Shown here in pieces: positions 28,408 to 37,606 of a stretch of 64,000 nt of DNA (within the stretch, counting starts at the first letter, position 1; the number at the start of each line of letters is the position of its first letter). The translations under genes and the position numbers were made by a program. Source of the stretch: Pseudomonas sp. M47T1. Lineage in GTDB: Bacteria; Pseudomonadota; Gammaproteobacteria; Pseudomonadales; Pseudomonadaceae. The DNA lies in NCBI RefSeq assembly GCF_000263855.1, contig NZ_AJWX01000004.1, forward strand, positions 186,001-250,000. The letters are read 5' to 3'. The notes below the pieces were generated by a model. It did no database searches. It was not told where the DNA came from and saw nothing but the letters and a program-made list of their open reading frames with translations.

Positions 28408-29364
28408 ATGGATCCATCACATCGAGTACGCGCCATCCTGTCCTTCGTTCAAGCATCGAACACGGGCAGCTTTGCGGCGGCGGGACGCTTGATGGGCGTG
28501 ACCTCGGCGGCGATAAGCAAGAGCGTCGCGACGCTCGAGAAGTCGCTGGGCGTGCGCTTGCTCAATCGTACGACACGCACGCTCAAGCTCACTGACGAAG
28601 GCGCAACATTTCTACGCCAAGCGCGGATCGCACTGGACGCCCTGGATGCGGCAGTCGACACGATTGCGTCTGGACGTGAAGCACCGTACGGGCGTGTTCG
28701 TATATCGACGAGCGTGGCGATAGGTCAAGGTCAGCTCATGCCCATCATTCCTGAGCTGCTTTCGCGCCAACCGCGCTTGTCAATTGCACTGGACTTCGAT
28801 GACCGGGTGGTAGACCTGGTCCGTGACGGCTATGACTTGGCCGTGCGTGGGGGACACATCCGCGACTCTGCGCTTATTTCGCGCCCCGTGTGCCGCCTCA
28901 ATACCGTCATCGTAGCGTCCCCGGACTACCTCCAGAGGCAGGGCGTTCCACAGACTACCGCGGACCTGGGCCAACACCGGTTGATAGCACGACGCTTCCT
29001 GGGCGGGAACGTCGATGCCTGGAGCTTCGTTGCCGATGACGGCAGTGTGACTGTCTTGGACCCCACCGATTCGGCCATCCTGACACTGTCGTCACCGGAA
29101 GCGTTGGTAGAGGCCGCGCTCAAGGGCGTCGGCGTCGCGCAGGTCGCGGTTCACCTCGCCTGGGAACACCTGCGCGCGGGAAACCTGAAGGTCGTCATGC
29201 ACCACCAGCACCATCCAGGCACCTATGAGATGGTGATCCAGTATCCGCATCGTGCCTTGATTGCCCCGCGTGTGCGCGTCGTGGTGGACTATCTGCTTGA
29301 AGCATTTGCTGCAGACCCTGCTTTACACGTCCCTTTAGAGTCACTGACCGCATACTCGGCATGA
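28408..29364 (+). CDS. LysR family transcriptional regulator
   Basis: The protein has 318 residues. The helix-turn-helix ILSFVQASNTGSFAAAGRLMGVTSAAISKSVATLEKSLGVRLLNRTTRTLKLTDEG is followed by a LysR effector domain (GRVRISTSVAIGQGQLMPIIPELL, DYDLAVRGGHIRDSALISRPVCRL). It is divergently transcribed from the flavodoxin-reductase/alcohol dehydrogenase operon and most likely regulates it. Such regulators often respond to aldehydes or quinones; the effector here is unknown. Confidence 0.93.
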   Translation: MDPSHRVRAILSFVQASNTGSFAAAGRLMGVTSAAISKSVATLEKSLGVRLLNRTTRTLKLTDEGATFLRQARIALDALDAAVDTIASGREAPYGRVRISTSVAIGQGQLMPIIPELLSRQPRLSIALDFDDRVVDLVRDGYDLAVRGGHIRDSALISRPVCRLNTVIVASPDYLQRQGVPQTTADLGQHRLIARRFLGGNVDAWSFVADDGSVTVLDPTDSAILTLSSPEALVEAALKGVGVAQVAVHLAWEHLRAGNLKVVMHHQHHPGTYEMVIQYPHRALIAPRVRVVVDYLLEAFAADPALHVPLESLTAYSA

Positions 29365-29399
29365 CGCCTTACACGCCGCTGGGTGAGGCACTGCAACCC

Positions 29400-29813
29400 T
29401 TATTTGGTTCGCTCTACCAGCACCTTGATCGGGCCAGGCCTGTCGAATATCGACACATCACCCTCGACCTTTCCAAGTAGCACGATGCCCGGCGAGGGGA
29501 CGCGGCCGCTACGGTAGTAGATGACAAAGTGGTCTGGCCCCCAAAGCCCCAGGGTGCCCACGGAGAAGTCTTGCTGGCGAGCAGCCTGCGGCAGGTCCGC
29601 CGGAAGATCACCAGTCTTCTCTTGTCGCAGGTGGTCGCGCATCTCAATCGTAACTGGCAGCTGCTTTAAAAGCGCCCGCGTGGCCGCGTTGTCGCCCAGC
29701 GTAGCCGTCACATTGCCCCATTCCGAGCTGATCGATATCTGTTCCTGAGCCAAGGCGGTGCCTGCTGTAAATGTCAGAGCCAGTGTACTGGCAGTTAAAA
29801 AAGCACGGAGCAT
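29400..29813 (-). CDS. Secreted cyclophilin-like protein
   Basis: The protein has 137 residues: signal peptide MLRAFLTASTLALTFTAGTALA, then a cyclophilin-like (Cyclophil_like2) domain with ISSEWGNVTATLGDNAATRALLKQLPVTIEMRDH, DLPADLPQAARQQDFSVGTLGLWGPDHFVIYYRSGRVPSPGIVLLGKVE. This family shares the beta-barrel fold but usually not the prolyl isomerase residues of true cyclophilins. It is the last gene of the DUF6152-DUF6644 operon (88-bp gap). A related protein is encoded at 41517, coupled to an MFS exporter. Confidence 0.84.
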   Translation of the reverse strand: MLRAFLTASTLALTFTAGTALAQEQISISSEWGNVTATLGDNAATRALLKQLPVTIEMRDHLRQEKTGDLPADLPQAARQQDFSVGTLGLWGPDHFVIYYRSGRVPSPGIVLLGKVEGDVSIFDRPGPIKVLVERTK

Positions 29814-29901
29814 AACGGGTTTCCTTTAGCTGGCATGAATGACTATCTGAACGCCGTGCACTCAGCCTCGCAAAGAGGGGATTCCCCCTCCACTTCGAAG
29901 A

Positions 29902-30396
29902 TCAGGTGTAGGCAAGGAGCCGGCCGGCGAAGATCACGCCAGTCCATGAGATCAGTGACACGCTTGCCCCAATACGAGCGGCGATAGGTGTCATGGCGGC
30001 ATCCATCCACTCACCGACGCGGCGGTAAATACCGCAGTGGAACACCAGGACGTTGAGGCAAGCGAGGAACAACAGGCCGAACTTCCAAGGCGCCGCTCCG
30101 GTACCTGCGACAACGGTCGCCTGCGCGCTAAGCAGTACGATGCCCGTAATAACTGCGATGGCAAAACCGATATGGGAAATGGGCAGCAGGCTACGCGCGG
30201 CGGTGGTTACGGACACCACGCGGTGCCCTACTCCTAGTAATCGAAGGTCGAAAGTGAAAGCCGGACCGACAAGGAGAGCAATCCCAAGGATGTGACTGGC
30301 CTCAAGCACAGGATAGAGAAGCTCGGCACTGCGCACCGTGTCTCCGATCGCAGAGTCCTGCAACAGCTTCAGCAAAAAGTTGAGCAACTCAAACAT
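29902..30396 (-). CDS. DUF6644-like inner-membrane protein
   Basis: The protein has 164 residues with four hydrophobic helices (ASHILGIALLVGPAFTFDLRLLG; LLPISHIGFAIAVITGIVLLSAQA; FGLLFLACLNVLVFHCGIY; IGASVSLISWTGVIFAGRLLAY). Conserved histidines within or near helices (SHILG, SHIGF, VFHCG) could bind heme or metal, as in small cytochrome-b-like proteins; this is inference. It lies between the DUF6152 gene (67-bp gap) and the cyclophilin-like gene on the same strand. Confidence 0.75.
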   Translation of the reverse strand: MFELLNFLLKLLQDSAIGDTVRSAELLYPVLEASHILGIALLVGPAFTFDLRLLGVGHRVVSVTTAARSLLPISHIGFAIAVITGIVLLSAQATVVAGTGAAPWKFGLLFLACLNVLVFHCGIYRRVGEWMDAAMTPIAARIGASVSLISWTGVIFAGRLLAYT

Positions 30397-30463
30397 AGTT
30401 CGTCCAATTCCGTTGGGGCGATGGCACAGGGGGCTAAACGCATCCGCATCTGTCGCGCCCCCC

Positions 30464-31024
30464 TTACTTCGGAAGAGGTGCTCGAACTGGCAGCGTGTTA
30501 CCGAGCACCTGGTTCACAGGTACTGCGTCCCGGCCGTACCAGAACACGACCGGTCGAAACAGGTTGCTGTCTGTGCGGTTGATATAACCAACCGCTTGGA
30601 AACGCTCCCCGATCTTCAAAGGACGATCCAGGCCCCACTTGCCCGACCAAGCCGGAGGCGCGATGATTATCTGCAGCCCTTTGCGGGGACCTTTATACGA
30701 GAGAGCCGCATTCACCCGGCTACTGTCCTCGGGATCCTGCAACTCCGTTGGGATCTTTAGGGTAGGCGTGCGGTCGGGCAGGTTACTGTCCAGGGTCACA
30801 TCGAAGAGCGAGTGCGGATTACCCCACACACCCTCCGAGGAGACGGTCCCCGCAACATACATGAGGTGGTCGGTGTCGAAGCCAGGCCACCCATGGTGCG
30901 CGAACGCAGGAAAGGCGGGCAGAAGCGAAGCAGCCGCCAACGCGACAGCACCGAGGGTTACGCGCCGCCGGCGGGGCAATACGGGCTCACGTGCATCAAT
31001 GCGTTTTCGGTCGGTGTTTGCCAT
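30464..31024 (-). CDS. DUF6152 family secreted protein
   Basis: The protein has 186 residues. A Tat-like leader LPRRRRVTLGAVALAAASLLPAFPAFA is followed by HHGWPGFDTDHLMYVAGTVSSEGVWGNPHSLFDV, the DUF6152 opening with its HHGW and WGNPH motifs. The domain is a small OB-like beta barrel. The His-rich motifs suggest metal or heme binding, which is unproven. It is the first gene of a three-gene operon with the DUF6644-like and cyclophilin-like genes. Upstream lies a 15-bp perfect dyad (31123-31137). Confidence 0.8.
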   Translation of the reverse strand: MANTDRKRIDAREPVLPRRRRVTLGAVALAAASLLPAFPAFAHHGWPGFDTDHLMYVAGTVSSEGVWGNPHSLFDVTLDSNLPDRTPTLKIPTELQDPEDSSRVNAALSYKGPRKGLQIIIAPPAWSGKWGLDRPLKIGERFQAVGYINRTDSNLFRPVVFWYGRDAVPVNQVLGNTLPVRAPLPK

Positions 31025-31423
31025 TCTTCATCTCTCCGTTTTCATCGGTTTCCACGTAGTAATACGCGGGATATTAAGGGCTTGGAAATCCGCATGACTA
31101 GCTAATGCCCCTTGTGAAAAACATTAGTTTTACTAATCAACAAGGCATTTCAAAATTTCCATCATGATTAAAAGAAATCTCTAAAATCTGCTGTATTTCG
31201 TGAAAGTGGCATGGGGGGCAGTTTCACGAGCGCCGCCTCGCTGCAGGCGTGACCAGTCAGTCCTGAGCCAGGCTATCAACGGCCCTGGAGCATGGTCAGA
31301 GGGAGCATCTCGGTCAGTCCATCCAAGTTTGATAATCCGCAAGCCGAACTGCATCGGGTCACGGCATTTGAGAAGTGCCCCTCCGTCTCGCGTAAGAGGT
31401 CTATCGCCCAGTCACGCGTTTGC
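31025..31423. other. Intergenic region upstream of the DUF6152 operon
   Basis: This 399-bp stretch has no recognisable gene. It contains the promoter of the DUF6152 operon, an AT-rich segment (31100-31200) and the dyad at 31123. The right part follows the stop of the second alcohol dehydrogenase and shows no clear terminator. Confidence 0.5.
31123..31137. promoter_or_regulatory. Operator-like dyad ATTAGT-TTT-ACTAAT
   Basis: A perfect 6-3-6 inverted repeat lies 99 bp upstream of the DUF6152 start, in the only AT-rich patch of the gap. T-N11-A spacing fits a LysR-type binding site. The cognate regulator is not evident; the LysR genes at 28408 and 38983 are candidates. Confidence 0.5.
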
Positions 31424-32473
31424 TCAGTCTGCCAATGTGGCGTTGTCGATTACGAAGCGATATTTGACGTCGCCCTTGAGCATTCGCTCATAGGACTCAT
31501 TGATCTCATCGGCTCTTACCAACTCGATGTCGGCGACGATGCCGTGTTCGGCACAGAAGTCGAGCATCTCTTGGGTCTCCGGGATTCCACCGATCATAGA
31601 GCCCGCGATCGCGCGACGCTTCATGATGAGATTGAACACATTGGGCGAGGGATGAGATGTAGCCGGAGCGCCAACGAGGCTCATGGTTCCGTCGCGCTTT
31701 AGAAGCACGAGCAACGCGTCCAAATCATGAGGCGCTGCGACTGTATTCAGAATGAAATCAAAAGATTTCACATGCGCAGCCATCTCTTGCGCGTTACCCG
31801 AAACAACAACCTCATCCGCGCCTAAAGCTTTAGCGGCTTCACGTTTCGACTCGGAAGTAGTAAATGCGACGACGTGTGCGCCCATGGCGTGCGCGATCTT
31901 GATGCCCATGTGACCAAGCCCGCCAATACCAACGACCCCTACTTTTTTACCGGGTCCTACGTTCCAGTGCCGAAGCGGGGAGTAAGTGGTGATGCCCGCG
32001 CAAAGCAGTGGTGCTACTGCCGCAAGCTGTGATTCAGGATGGCTGATTCGAAGAACGTAGCGCTCATGCACAACGATCTTTTGCGAGTATCCACCCATCG
32101 TCCAACCTGGAGCGTCCGGCGTAGGAAAGTTATAGGTCCCGATCATACCGTCGCAGTAATTCTCCAGACCCTCCCCGCAGTCCTCGCAAGTCTTGCAGCT
32201 ATCGACGATGCAACCCACACCCACCAAGTCACCAACCGCATAGCCGCTGACGTGCTGGCCAATGGCAGAGACGCGACCCACAATTTCGTGCCCTGGAACA
32301 CAGGGGAACTGAGTCCCTTCCCATTCAGCACGCACCTGGTGCAGGTCAGAATGGCAAATGCCGCAGAACGCGATGTCGATCTGGATATCGTGAGCGCCAG
32401 GTGCTCGCCGTGAAATTTCTAATGGTTCGAGAGATTTGTCGCCTGCATAGGCGCCATACGCGCTGACTTGCAT
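31424..32473 (-). CDS. Zinc-dependent NAD(P) alcohol dehydrogenase (YahK/CAD type), second copy
   Basis: The protein has 349 residues from ATG 32473, chosen for AAGGAG seven bases upstream. Catalytic zinc residues are C40 (FCGICHSDLH) and H62-E63 (PGHEIVG); structural cysteines lie in SCKTCEDCGEGLENYC; the Rossmann motif is GIGGLGHMGIKIAHAMGAHVV. It is the last gene of a minus-strand series paoA-paoB-paoC-xdhC-adh. With the aldehyde oxidase upstream, alcohol-aldehyde-acid interconversion of one substrate is an attractive reading. Confidence 0.94.
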   Translation of the reverse strand: MQVSAYGAYAGDKSLEPLEISRRAPGAHDIQIDIAFCGICHSDLHQVRAEWEGTQFPCVPGHEIVGRVSAIGQHVSGYAVGDLVGVGCIVDSCKTCEDCGEGLENYCDGMIGTYNFPTPDAPGWTMGGYSQKIVVHERYVLRISHPESQLAAVAPLLCAGITTYSPLRHWNVGPGKKVGVVGIGGLGHMGIKIAHAMGAHVVAFTTSESKREAAKALGADEVVVSGNAQEMAAHVKSFDFILNTVAAPHDLDALLVLLKRDGTMSLVGAPATSHPSPNVFNLIMKRRAIAGSMIGGIPETQEMLDFCAEHGIVADIELVRADEINESYERMLKGDVKYRFVIDNATLAD

Positions 32474-32505
32474 TACCAACTCCTTCATCAAATTTAAGGC
32501 CGCAC

Positions 32506-33480
32506 TTACAACATGCTTCTCTGCAGCCCATTGCCCACTCTCAGGATGTCGGCCATCACCGACATCGCTATTTCGGCTGGGGTTTTACTCCCGAGCCTTA
32601 GTCCTATCGGCGCATGGATACGTCCGATATCGCCTTCCGTGAGGCCGCCGATCCGCCGAAGTCTCTCCATTCGCTTAGTGCTCGTTCTTGCTGACCCCAT
32701 CGCCCCGATATAAAAAGCATTTGTGCGCACCGACTCCATTAGCGTTAGATCATCGAGCCGTGGATCATGTGTCAAAGCCACTACTGCGGTGGACGCATGA
32801 CATCCCCCTTGAGCGATGAATAAGGCCGGAAGGACCTCTTGCACTTTTGCTTGAGGAATAAGACGAGACGTCGCCGAAAGCTGCTCTGGACGGGGATCGC
32901 AGACGATTACTTCGAAACCAAGCGCTATCGCAAATTGCGCACAGAACTCAGCTACAGGAGAGACTCCCGCAACGATCAGCCGCTTGGCCGGACCGATCTG
33001 AATGTCCACTTTTGCAGGGGACTGCACCACACGCGGACCATTGATCTCGCACCGTTCAACTCTGCAACCGTGTTCACCTAAGGGAACGGTGCGGTTCAAC
33101 ATGCCGTGTCCCAAAAGCGCCTTTTCCAACATCTCGAAATGCATTACGGCCAGCTCTTCTGCCGCGAAATGTTCGACTAATACGTCGAGTACCCCACCAC
33201 ACGGCAATGCAAGCGTAGGTGGCAGCCCTCCATCGCCATAGCGCACCACCCGGTTGCACATAGCGAATTGCCCAGCGGCTAGGCGCTCAAGGAAATCCTC
33301 CTCAACACATCCGCCTGACAGAGATCCGCAACACTCACCTGTCGTCAAGGCCACAAGCATCGAGCCAGGCCCCCTTGGCGCTGAACCAAAGGTAGCAAGT
33401 ACGGTGCATAGCCATACGGACTGCCCCTCTTTCAGCCAAGCGAGCGCCTGCTGAATGACTTGTAGATCCAGGTGTTTCAT
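32506..33480 (-). CDS. XdhC/PaoD family molybdenum-cofactor insertion factor
   Basis: The protein has 324 residues. The N-terminal XdhC/CoxI domain (GQSVWLCTVLATFGSAPRGPGSMLVAL, GSLSGGCVEEDFLERL) carries the family's conserved GSLSGGCVE motif with its cysteine. The C-terminal XdhC Rossmann domain (LIVAGVSPVAEFCAQFAIALGFEVIVCDPR, YIGAMGSARTSTKRMERLR) follows. These proteins bind and protect molybdenum cofactor, favour its sulfuration or cytosine form and load it into xanthine-oxidase-family subunits. It lies just after paoC and before the dehydrogenase (32-bp gap). Confidence 0.92.
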   Translation of the reverse strand: MKHLDLQVIQQALAWLKEGQSVWLCTVLATFGSAPRGPGSMLVALTTGECCGSLSGGCVEEDFLERLAAGQFAMCNRVVRYGDGGLPPTLALPCGGVLDVLVEHFAAEELAVMHFEMLEKALLGHGMLNRTVPLGEHGCRVERCEINGPRVVQSPAKVDIQIGPAKRLIVAGVSPVAEFCAQFAIALGFEVIVCDPRPEQLSATSRLIPQAKVQEVLPALFIAQGGCHASTAVVALTHDPRLDDLTLMESVRTNAFYIGAMGSARTSTKRMERLRRIGGLTEGDIGRIHAPIGLRLGSKTPAEIAMSVMADILRVGNGLQRSML

Positions 33481-33582
33481 ACGGCGCGCCCAACCTTCTG
33501 CGAGTCATTCATTGGGTCACAGGAGCACATCCAATAAATGCGTATGTCAGGGATAGAGTTGCTCACTACCAAGCACTCTCTC

Positions 33583-35802
33583 TCACGTAGGGATACCATC
33601 CATCAACTTGTCGAGCGTTATCGGAAGATTGCGTACCCGCTTACCCGTGGCGTGGTAGACGGCATTGGCTACGGCCGCGGCCAAACCAGTGATGCCGATT
33701 TCGCCAATACCCCGAGCGCCGAACTCATTGAGGTGAAGGTCCGGATAGTCCAGCAGGATGACGTCGATCTCAGGTTGGTCGGCGTGCACCGGCACTACGT
33801 ATTCAGCGAAGTTGTTGTTCACGGGCAAGCCGTTTCGGGCATCGAACTCAGCGGCCTCAAACAGCGACATGCCTATGCCCATGACAATTGCGCCCTCGAC
33901 CTGATTACGCGCGGCCAGTGGATTGACCACCTTGCCGACGTCGATTGCGCTGACAACGCGTGCAACCCGCAAGCGAGAGATACCCGGATCCCAACGCACT
34001 TCCACAAAGTGTGCGCCGAAAGAGCGAAAAGAATATTTTGAAACGTCCGCCCCTGGGCTGTGATGTTCTCCTTCAGCCTTGGATAGGCGCTGGCCCTTCA
34101 ACACCTCAGCGTATGAAACACGCTTGCCGTTCAAGGCCAAATGGCCGCCCTCGGCGATGAGACTTTCTGGAGCTGCTTCGGGAAATGGACCGCGTTGGTT
34201 GACTGCGTACACTCGCAACGTACGCAGGGCCTCGCGACTAGCTTCAGCAACTGCGGGCATGACGCTGGCAGTCGCCCATGAGCCCCCTGAAAGCGGTCCG
34301 GCCGGGAACGCCGAACTGCCCAGTTCGACTTCGATGCGATCAATAGGAAGACCGGTGATATCCGCCACAGTCTGCGCAACTATGGTGTAGGTACCGGTGC
34401 CGATATCCTGCACGGCGCACTGAGCCAGCGCTGTTCCGTCCGCACGTAAGATGACGCGGGCGTCGGCAGGTAGTCGAAAGGCTTCCCAATTACAGGCACC
34501 CACACCGTAACCAATTATCTCGTCACCATCGCGCATTGAGCCTACCTCGGCGCTGCGCTTATCCCATCCGAACCGCTCAGCACCGCGTGCCAAAGCTTCG
34601 GGAAGGTGGTTGCTCGACCAAGGCAGGTTGCTGCTCTCGTCCCTAGTCGCTAAGTTTCGGAGCCTGAACGCAAGCGGGTCAAAACCCACGGCCAAGGCCA
34701 TCTCATCTATTGCGGACTCCAATGCGAACAGACCAGGCGCAGCACCGGGTGCCCGCATCGAGGTGGGGGTGCCACGGTTGACCTGAATGGACTTCTCGGT
34801 AGTGGTTACATTGGCACAGGAGTACAGGCTCTTGGTAACACCGCCACAGTTCTCAAAATAGTCGTCAGTCATCGACGTCGTGTTGATCGTTTCATGCCGA
34901 ATGGAGACCAGCCTGCCATCGGCATTAGTAGCCAATCGCATGTGCTGCTGGGTCTCCGGGCGATGACCAACCGTCGTGAACATTTGAGGGCGCGGAACAA
35001 CCAATTGCACCGGCCGGCCGAGTTGACGGGAGGCCGCACATGCTGCAATTGAATGAGGCCAAGGGAAGAGCTTGCTGCCAAAGCCCGAGCCAATGAAAGG
35101 CGCGCTCACTTCCACCTTGTCGATAGAAAGGTCGAACACGTTAGCCAGCACATTGCGATGATTTACCACACCCTGCGTTGATTCGAACACATGCAAGCGG
35201 CCGTTTTGCCAGTAAGCGGTAGTCGCATGCATCTCCATCGGATTGTGCGTTTCGTTTGGCGTTGTGTAGGTCACGTCGATTTGATGAGCGCCCCCCGCAA
35301 AGGCACGCTCAGCGTCACCTCGGGAGTGCCCGCGCCCACCGACTTTGGGCTCTCGAGCTTGAAGCGCTGCATCCATCGCCGACACAGCGACGCTCGCCTC
35401 GTAGTCGACATGGACTCGGTAAGCCGCAGCCCTGGCTTGTTCAAAGCTTTGCGCGACCACCAGCGCAACGAACTGCCCTGGATAGCTCACTACGTCATCT
35501 TCGAACGGCATCCGTCGCTCGTCCTGAACGCAGATCTTTGCCGTGTCGGTGGTGAAAGGAACCTTCGGAATTCGATGTAAATCCGTGACATTGCCGTGGT
35601 GCAGCACAGCGAGGACACCAGGCATACGCTTAGCTTCTTGGTCGTGAATGGCAACAACTCGCCCACTCGCGATCGTGCTGTAAACCCCGTAAGCGTAAGC
35701 CAAGCCTTCCATTGGATGGTCAGCTGCGTAACGAGCTATACCCGTAACCTTCTTGCGACCGTCGATGCGGCGCTGTGCAATGCCTATTGTCTTATCGCTC
35801 AC
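33583..35802 (-). CDS. Aldehyde oxidoreductase molybdopterin-binding subunit (PaoC type)
   Basis: The protein has 739 residues from GTG 35802, with GGGAG upstream and 10 bp after the paoB stop. Ald_Xan_dh_C domain (VTGIARYAADHPMEGLAYAYGVY) then two molybdopterin-binding domains: MEMHATTAYW, GSGFGSKLFPWPHS, RAPGAAPGLFALESAIDEMA, QDIGTGTYTIVAQ, and near the end the catalytic GARGIGEIGITGLAAAVANAVYHATG containing the Glu base. It oxidises aldehydes to acids with water as oxygen source. The large subunit of a periplasmic heterotrimer, exported with the Tat-tagged PaoA. The subfamily is PaoC/YagR by gene order. Confidence 0.93.
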   Translation of the reverse strand: MSDKTIGIAQRRIDGRKKVTGIARYAADHPMEGLAYAYGVYSTIASGRVVAIHDQEAKRMPGVLAVLHHGNVTDLHRIPKVPFTTDTAKICVQDERRMPFEDDVVSYPGQFVALVVAQSFEQARAAAYRVHVDYEASVAVSAMDAALQAREPKVGGRGHSRGDAERAFAGGAHQIDVTYTTPNETHNPMEMHATTAYWQNGRLHVFESTQGVVNHRNVLANVFDLSIDKVEVSAPFIGSGFGSKLFPWPHSIAACAASRQLGRPVQLVVPRPQMFTTVGHRPETQQHMRLATNADGRLVSIRHETINTTSMTDDYFENCGGVTKSLYSCANVTTTEKSIQVNRGTPTSMRAPGAAPGLFALESAIDEMALAVGFDPLAFRLRNLATRDESSNLPWSSNHLPEALARGAERFGWDKRSAEVGSMRDGDEIIGYGVGACNWEAFRLPADARVILRADGTALAQCAVQDIGTGTYTIVAQTVADITGLPIDRIEVELGSSAFPAGPLSGGSWATASVMPAVAEASREALRTLRVYAVNQRGPFPEAAPESLIAEGGHLALNGKRVSYAEVLKGQRLSKAEGEHHSPGADVSKYSFRSFGAHFVEVRWDPGISRLRVARVVSAIDVGKVVNPLAARNQVEGAIVMGIGMSLFEAAEFDARNGLPVNNNFAEYVVPVHADQPEIDVILLDYPDLHLNEFGARGIGEIGITGLAAAVANAVYHATGKRVRNLPITLDKLMDGIPT

Positions 35803-35812
35803 GGTGATCTCC

Positions 35813-36793
35813 CTAAGCCAAGAGGTTTCGAAGGTTGCGGACGACTGCTTGCTGACCCAGGGGGATCTTGAACGCATTTTGCGAGTAAGCGTGGGCGTCT
35901 TCAAAAGCGATGGCTGCGGCCCGCTTGAACAACTCTTCGGAAGCTCTGTTACCAACCAAGGCCTCTTCCACGGCCTTTACCCTCCAGGGTTTGGTGGCGA
36001 CACCTCCCATAGCTATGCGAACGTCGCGAATACGTTGTCCTTCGAGCGCAACGATCACGGCACTTGATGCCAGCGCAAACTGGTAAGACGTGCGATCTCG
36101 CAGCTTGAGATATCCTGAACGCCCACCTTCTATCGGGGCATCCAATGTGATGTGAGTGATGAGCTCATTTTGCTCCAGCGCGTGCTCCTGCCAGGGAGTC
36201 TTACCCGGCAGCAGATGGAAGTCCGCGAAGTCGATCTCCCGAGTACCATCCCTACCTTGCACCGTGATCCGAGCACCGATAGCAGCCATAGCTACGCACA
36301 TATCCGAAGGATGCGTGGCGATACAGGAATCGCTGGTTCCTAGTACCGCATGAACGCTCCGATTATGGCCGCCGATGGCACCGCACCCGCTGCCCGGAGT
36401 GCGCTTATTGCAAGGGGAAATACCATCCCTGAAGTAATTGCACCGCACGCGTTGCATCAGGTTTCCAGCAGTAGTTGCCTTGTTGCGCAGTTGCGTAGAG
36501 GCCCCAGCGAGAAGTGCCTGAGAGAGAACCAGATAGTGCTGACGAATATCGGCATGCTGCGCAAGCTGGGTATTGGTCACCAACGCGCCGATGCGAAGTC
36601 TGCCATCGCTGAGGCGCTCGATCTGCTTTAGAGGTAGACGGTTGATGTCCACAACATCCGTGGGTTTCATGACGTCCAGCTTGACCAGGTCAAGGAGCGT
36701 GGTACCGCCGGCGAGGTACGACCTGCCCGGGTTAACCGTACGCCCAATGGCCTGTAAGGCGTTATCTGGACGGCTATAGTCGAATGTACGCAT
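35813..36793 (-). CDS. Aldehyde oxidoreductase FAD/4Fe-4S subunit (PaoB type)
   Basis: The protein has 326 residues. The FAD-binding fold of the CO dehydrogenase medium-chain family (RSYLAGGTTLLDLVKLDVMKP, LSQALLAGASTQLRNKATTAGNL) contains an insert with C118, C128, C137 and C157 (RCNYFRDG...CNKRTPGSGC...DSC). It matches the extra 4Fe-4S cluster that distinguishes PaoB from ordinary xanthine dehydrogenase flavin subunits. It ferries electrons from the molybdenum centre to an acceptor. Its start overlaps the paoA stop by one base (ATGA). Confidence 0.93.
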   Translation of the reverse strand: MRTFDYSRPDNALQAIGRTVNPGRSYLAGGTTLLDLVKLDVMKPTDVVDINRLPLKQIERLSDGRLRIGALVTNTQLAQHADIRQHYLVLSQALLAGASTQLRNKATTAGNLMQRVRCNYFRDGISPCNKRTPGSGCGAIGGHNRSVHAVLGTSDSCIATHPSDMCVAMAAIGARITVQGRDGTREIDFADFHLLPGKTPWQEHALEQNELITHITLDAPIEGGRSGYLKLRDRTSYQFALASSAVIVALEGQRIRDVRIAMGGVATKPWRVKAVEEALVGNRASEELFKRAAAIAFEDAHAYSQNAFKIPLGQQAVVRNLRNLLA

Positions 36794-37476
36794 CAGCTGA
36801 CCCTCCCCATTTTCAAACGAGCAGACTGGATCGCGGACACGATGTTTTTATACGCGCCACATCGACAGATATTCCCGCTCATGGCTTCTCTGACACTGGC
36901 ATCGTCGGTACCAACATTCGGATCATTTATGATCGCAATCGCGCTCATCATCTGGCCGGACGTGCAGTAGCCGCACTGGTAGGCGTCGTGATCCCAAAAT
37001 GCTTCCTGGATCGGGTGCAGCTCGTCGCCATGCGATAAACCTTCGACAGTCAGGATCTCATCACCATCATGCTGGACGGCTACCGAAAGACAGGAATTGA
37101 TGGCCACGCCATTAACCAATAGCGTGCAAGCACCGCATTGCCCCTGATCACAACCCTTCTTGGTTCCAGTCAGCTTCAAACGGTCTCTCAGTACATCTAG
37201 CAGGATCGCGTTGACCGGTACGTTGAGAACATGCTTTTTACCGTTAACCAACAGCTGGATTCGCCGCTCACCGATTGCAGGAGCTTCGTCATCTTGGATC
37301 GCTTTTGCCAAATCACCGGCCTGGGCAACGGCGTTTGGAATCCAGGTGGAAACTGTCGCTGCGGCAACGCTGGATGCGCCGAATTTCAGGAAACTTCTTC
37401 GTGAAGGCGTCACCACGTCTGCCACTGAAGATCGCTTGGCGTGTTCGTCGTCCCGATGCTTGTCATCGCTGCTCAT
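36793..37476 (-). CDS. Aldehyde oxidoreductase 2Fe-2S subunit with Tat signal (PaoA type)
   Basis: The protein has 227 residues. The twin-arginine leader SRRSFLKFGASSVAAATVSTW (R26-R27) directs the folded trimer to the periplasm. Two 2Fe-2S domains follow: the plant-ferredoxin type (GCDQGQCGACTLLVNGVAINSC) and the C-terminal helical type (QCGYCTSGQMM, GNICRCGAY). It is the first gene of the paoABC-xdhC-adh series, 130 bp after the end of an MFS gene on the same strand. Confidence 0.94.
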   Translation of the reverse strand: MSSDDKHRDDEHAKRSSVADVVTPSRRSFLKFGASSVAAATVSTWIPNAVAQAGDLAKAIQDDEAPAIGERRIQLLVNGKKHVLNVPVNAILLDVLRDRLKLTGTKKGCDQGQCGACTLLVNGVAINSCLSVAVQHDGDEILTVEGLSHGDELHPIQEAFWDHDAYQCGYCTSGQMMSAIAIINDPNVGTDDASVREAMSGNICRCGAYKNIVSAIQSARLKMGRVS

Positions 37477-37606
37477 GGCTTCGTCCTAATCAGGTTGGTC
37501 AGCGGCCAATTTCGAAAGGCCTACCTAGTCAATGGCTTTCAAAGCTTTCTCTCCGAGGCTTACAACGTCACTAAGCCCAGGCGTCCTGCCACCTCAACAA
37601 GAGCAC

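Noticed and set aside
31167-31190. Short match (TCTCTAAAATC) to the outer part of the transposon end remnant at 23401
   Set aside because: It is only 11 bp, with no iteron or terminal TGATCGT nearby; probably chance in AT-rich DNA.
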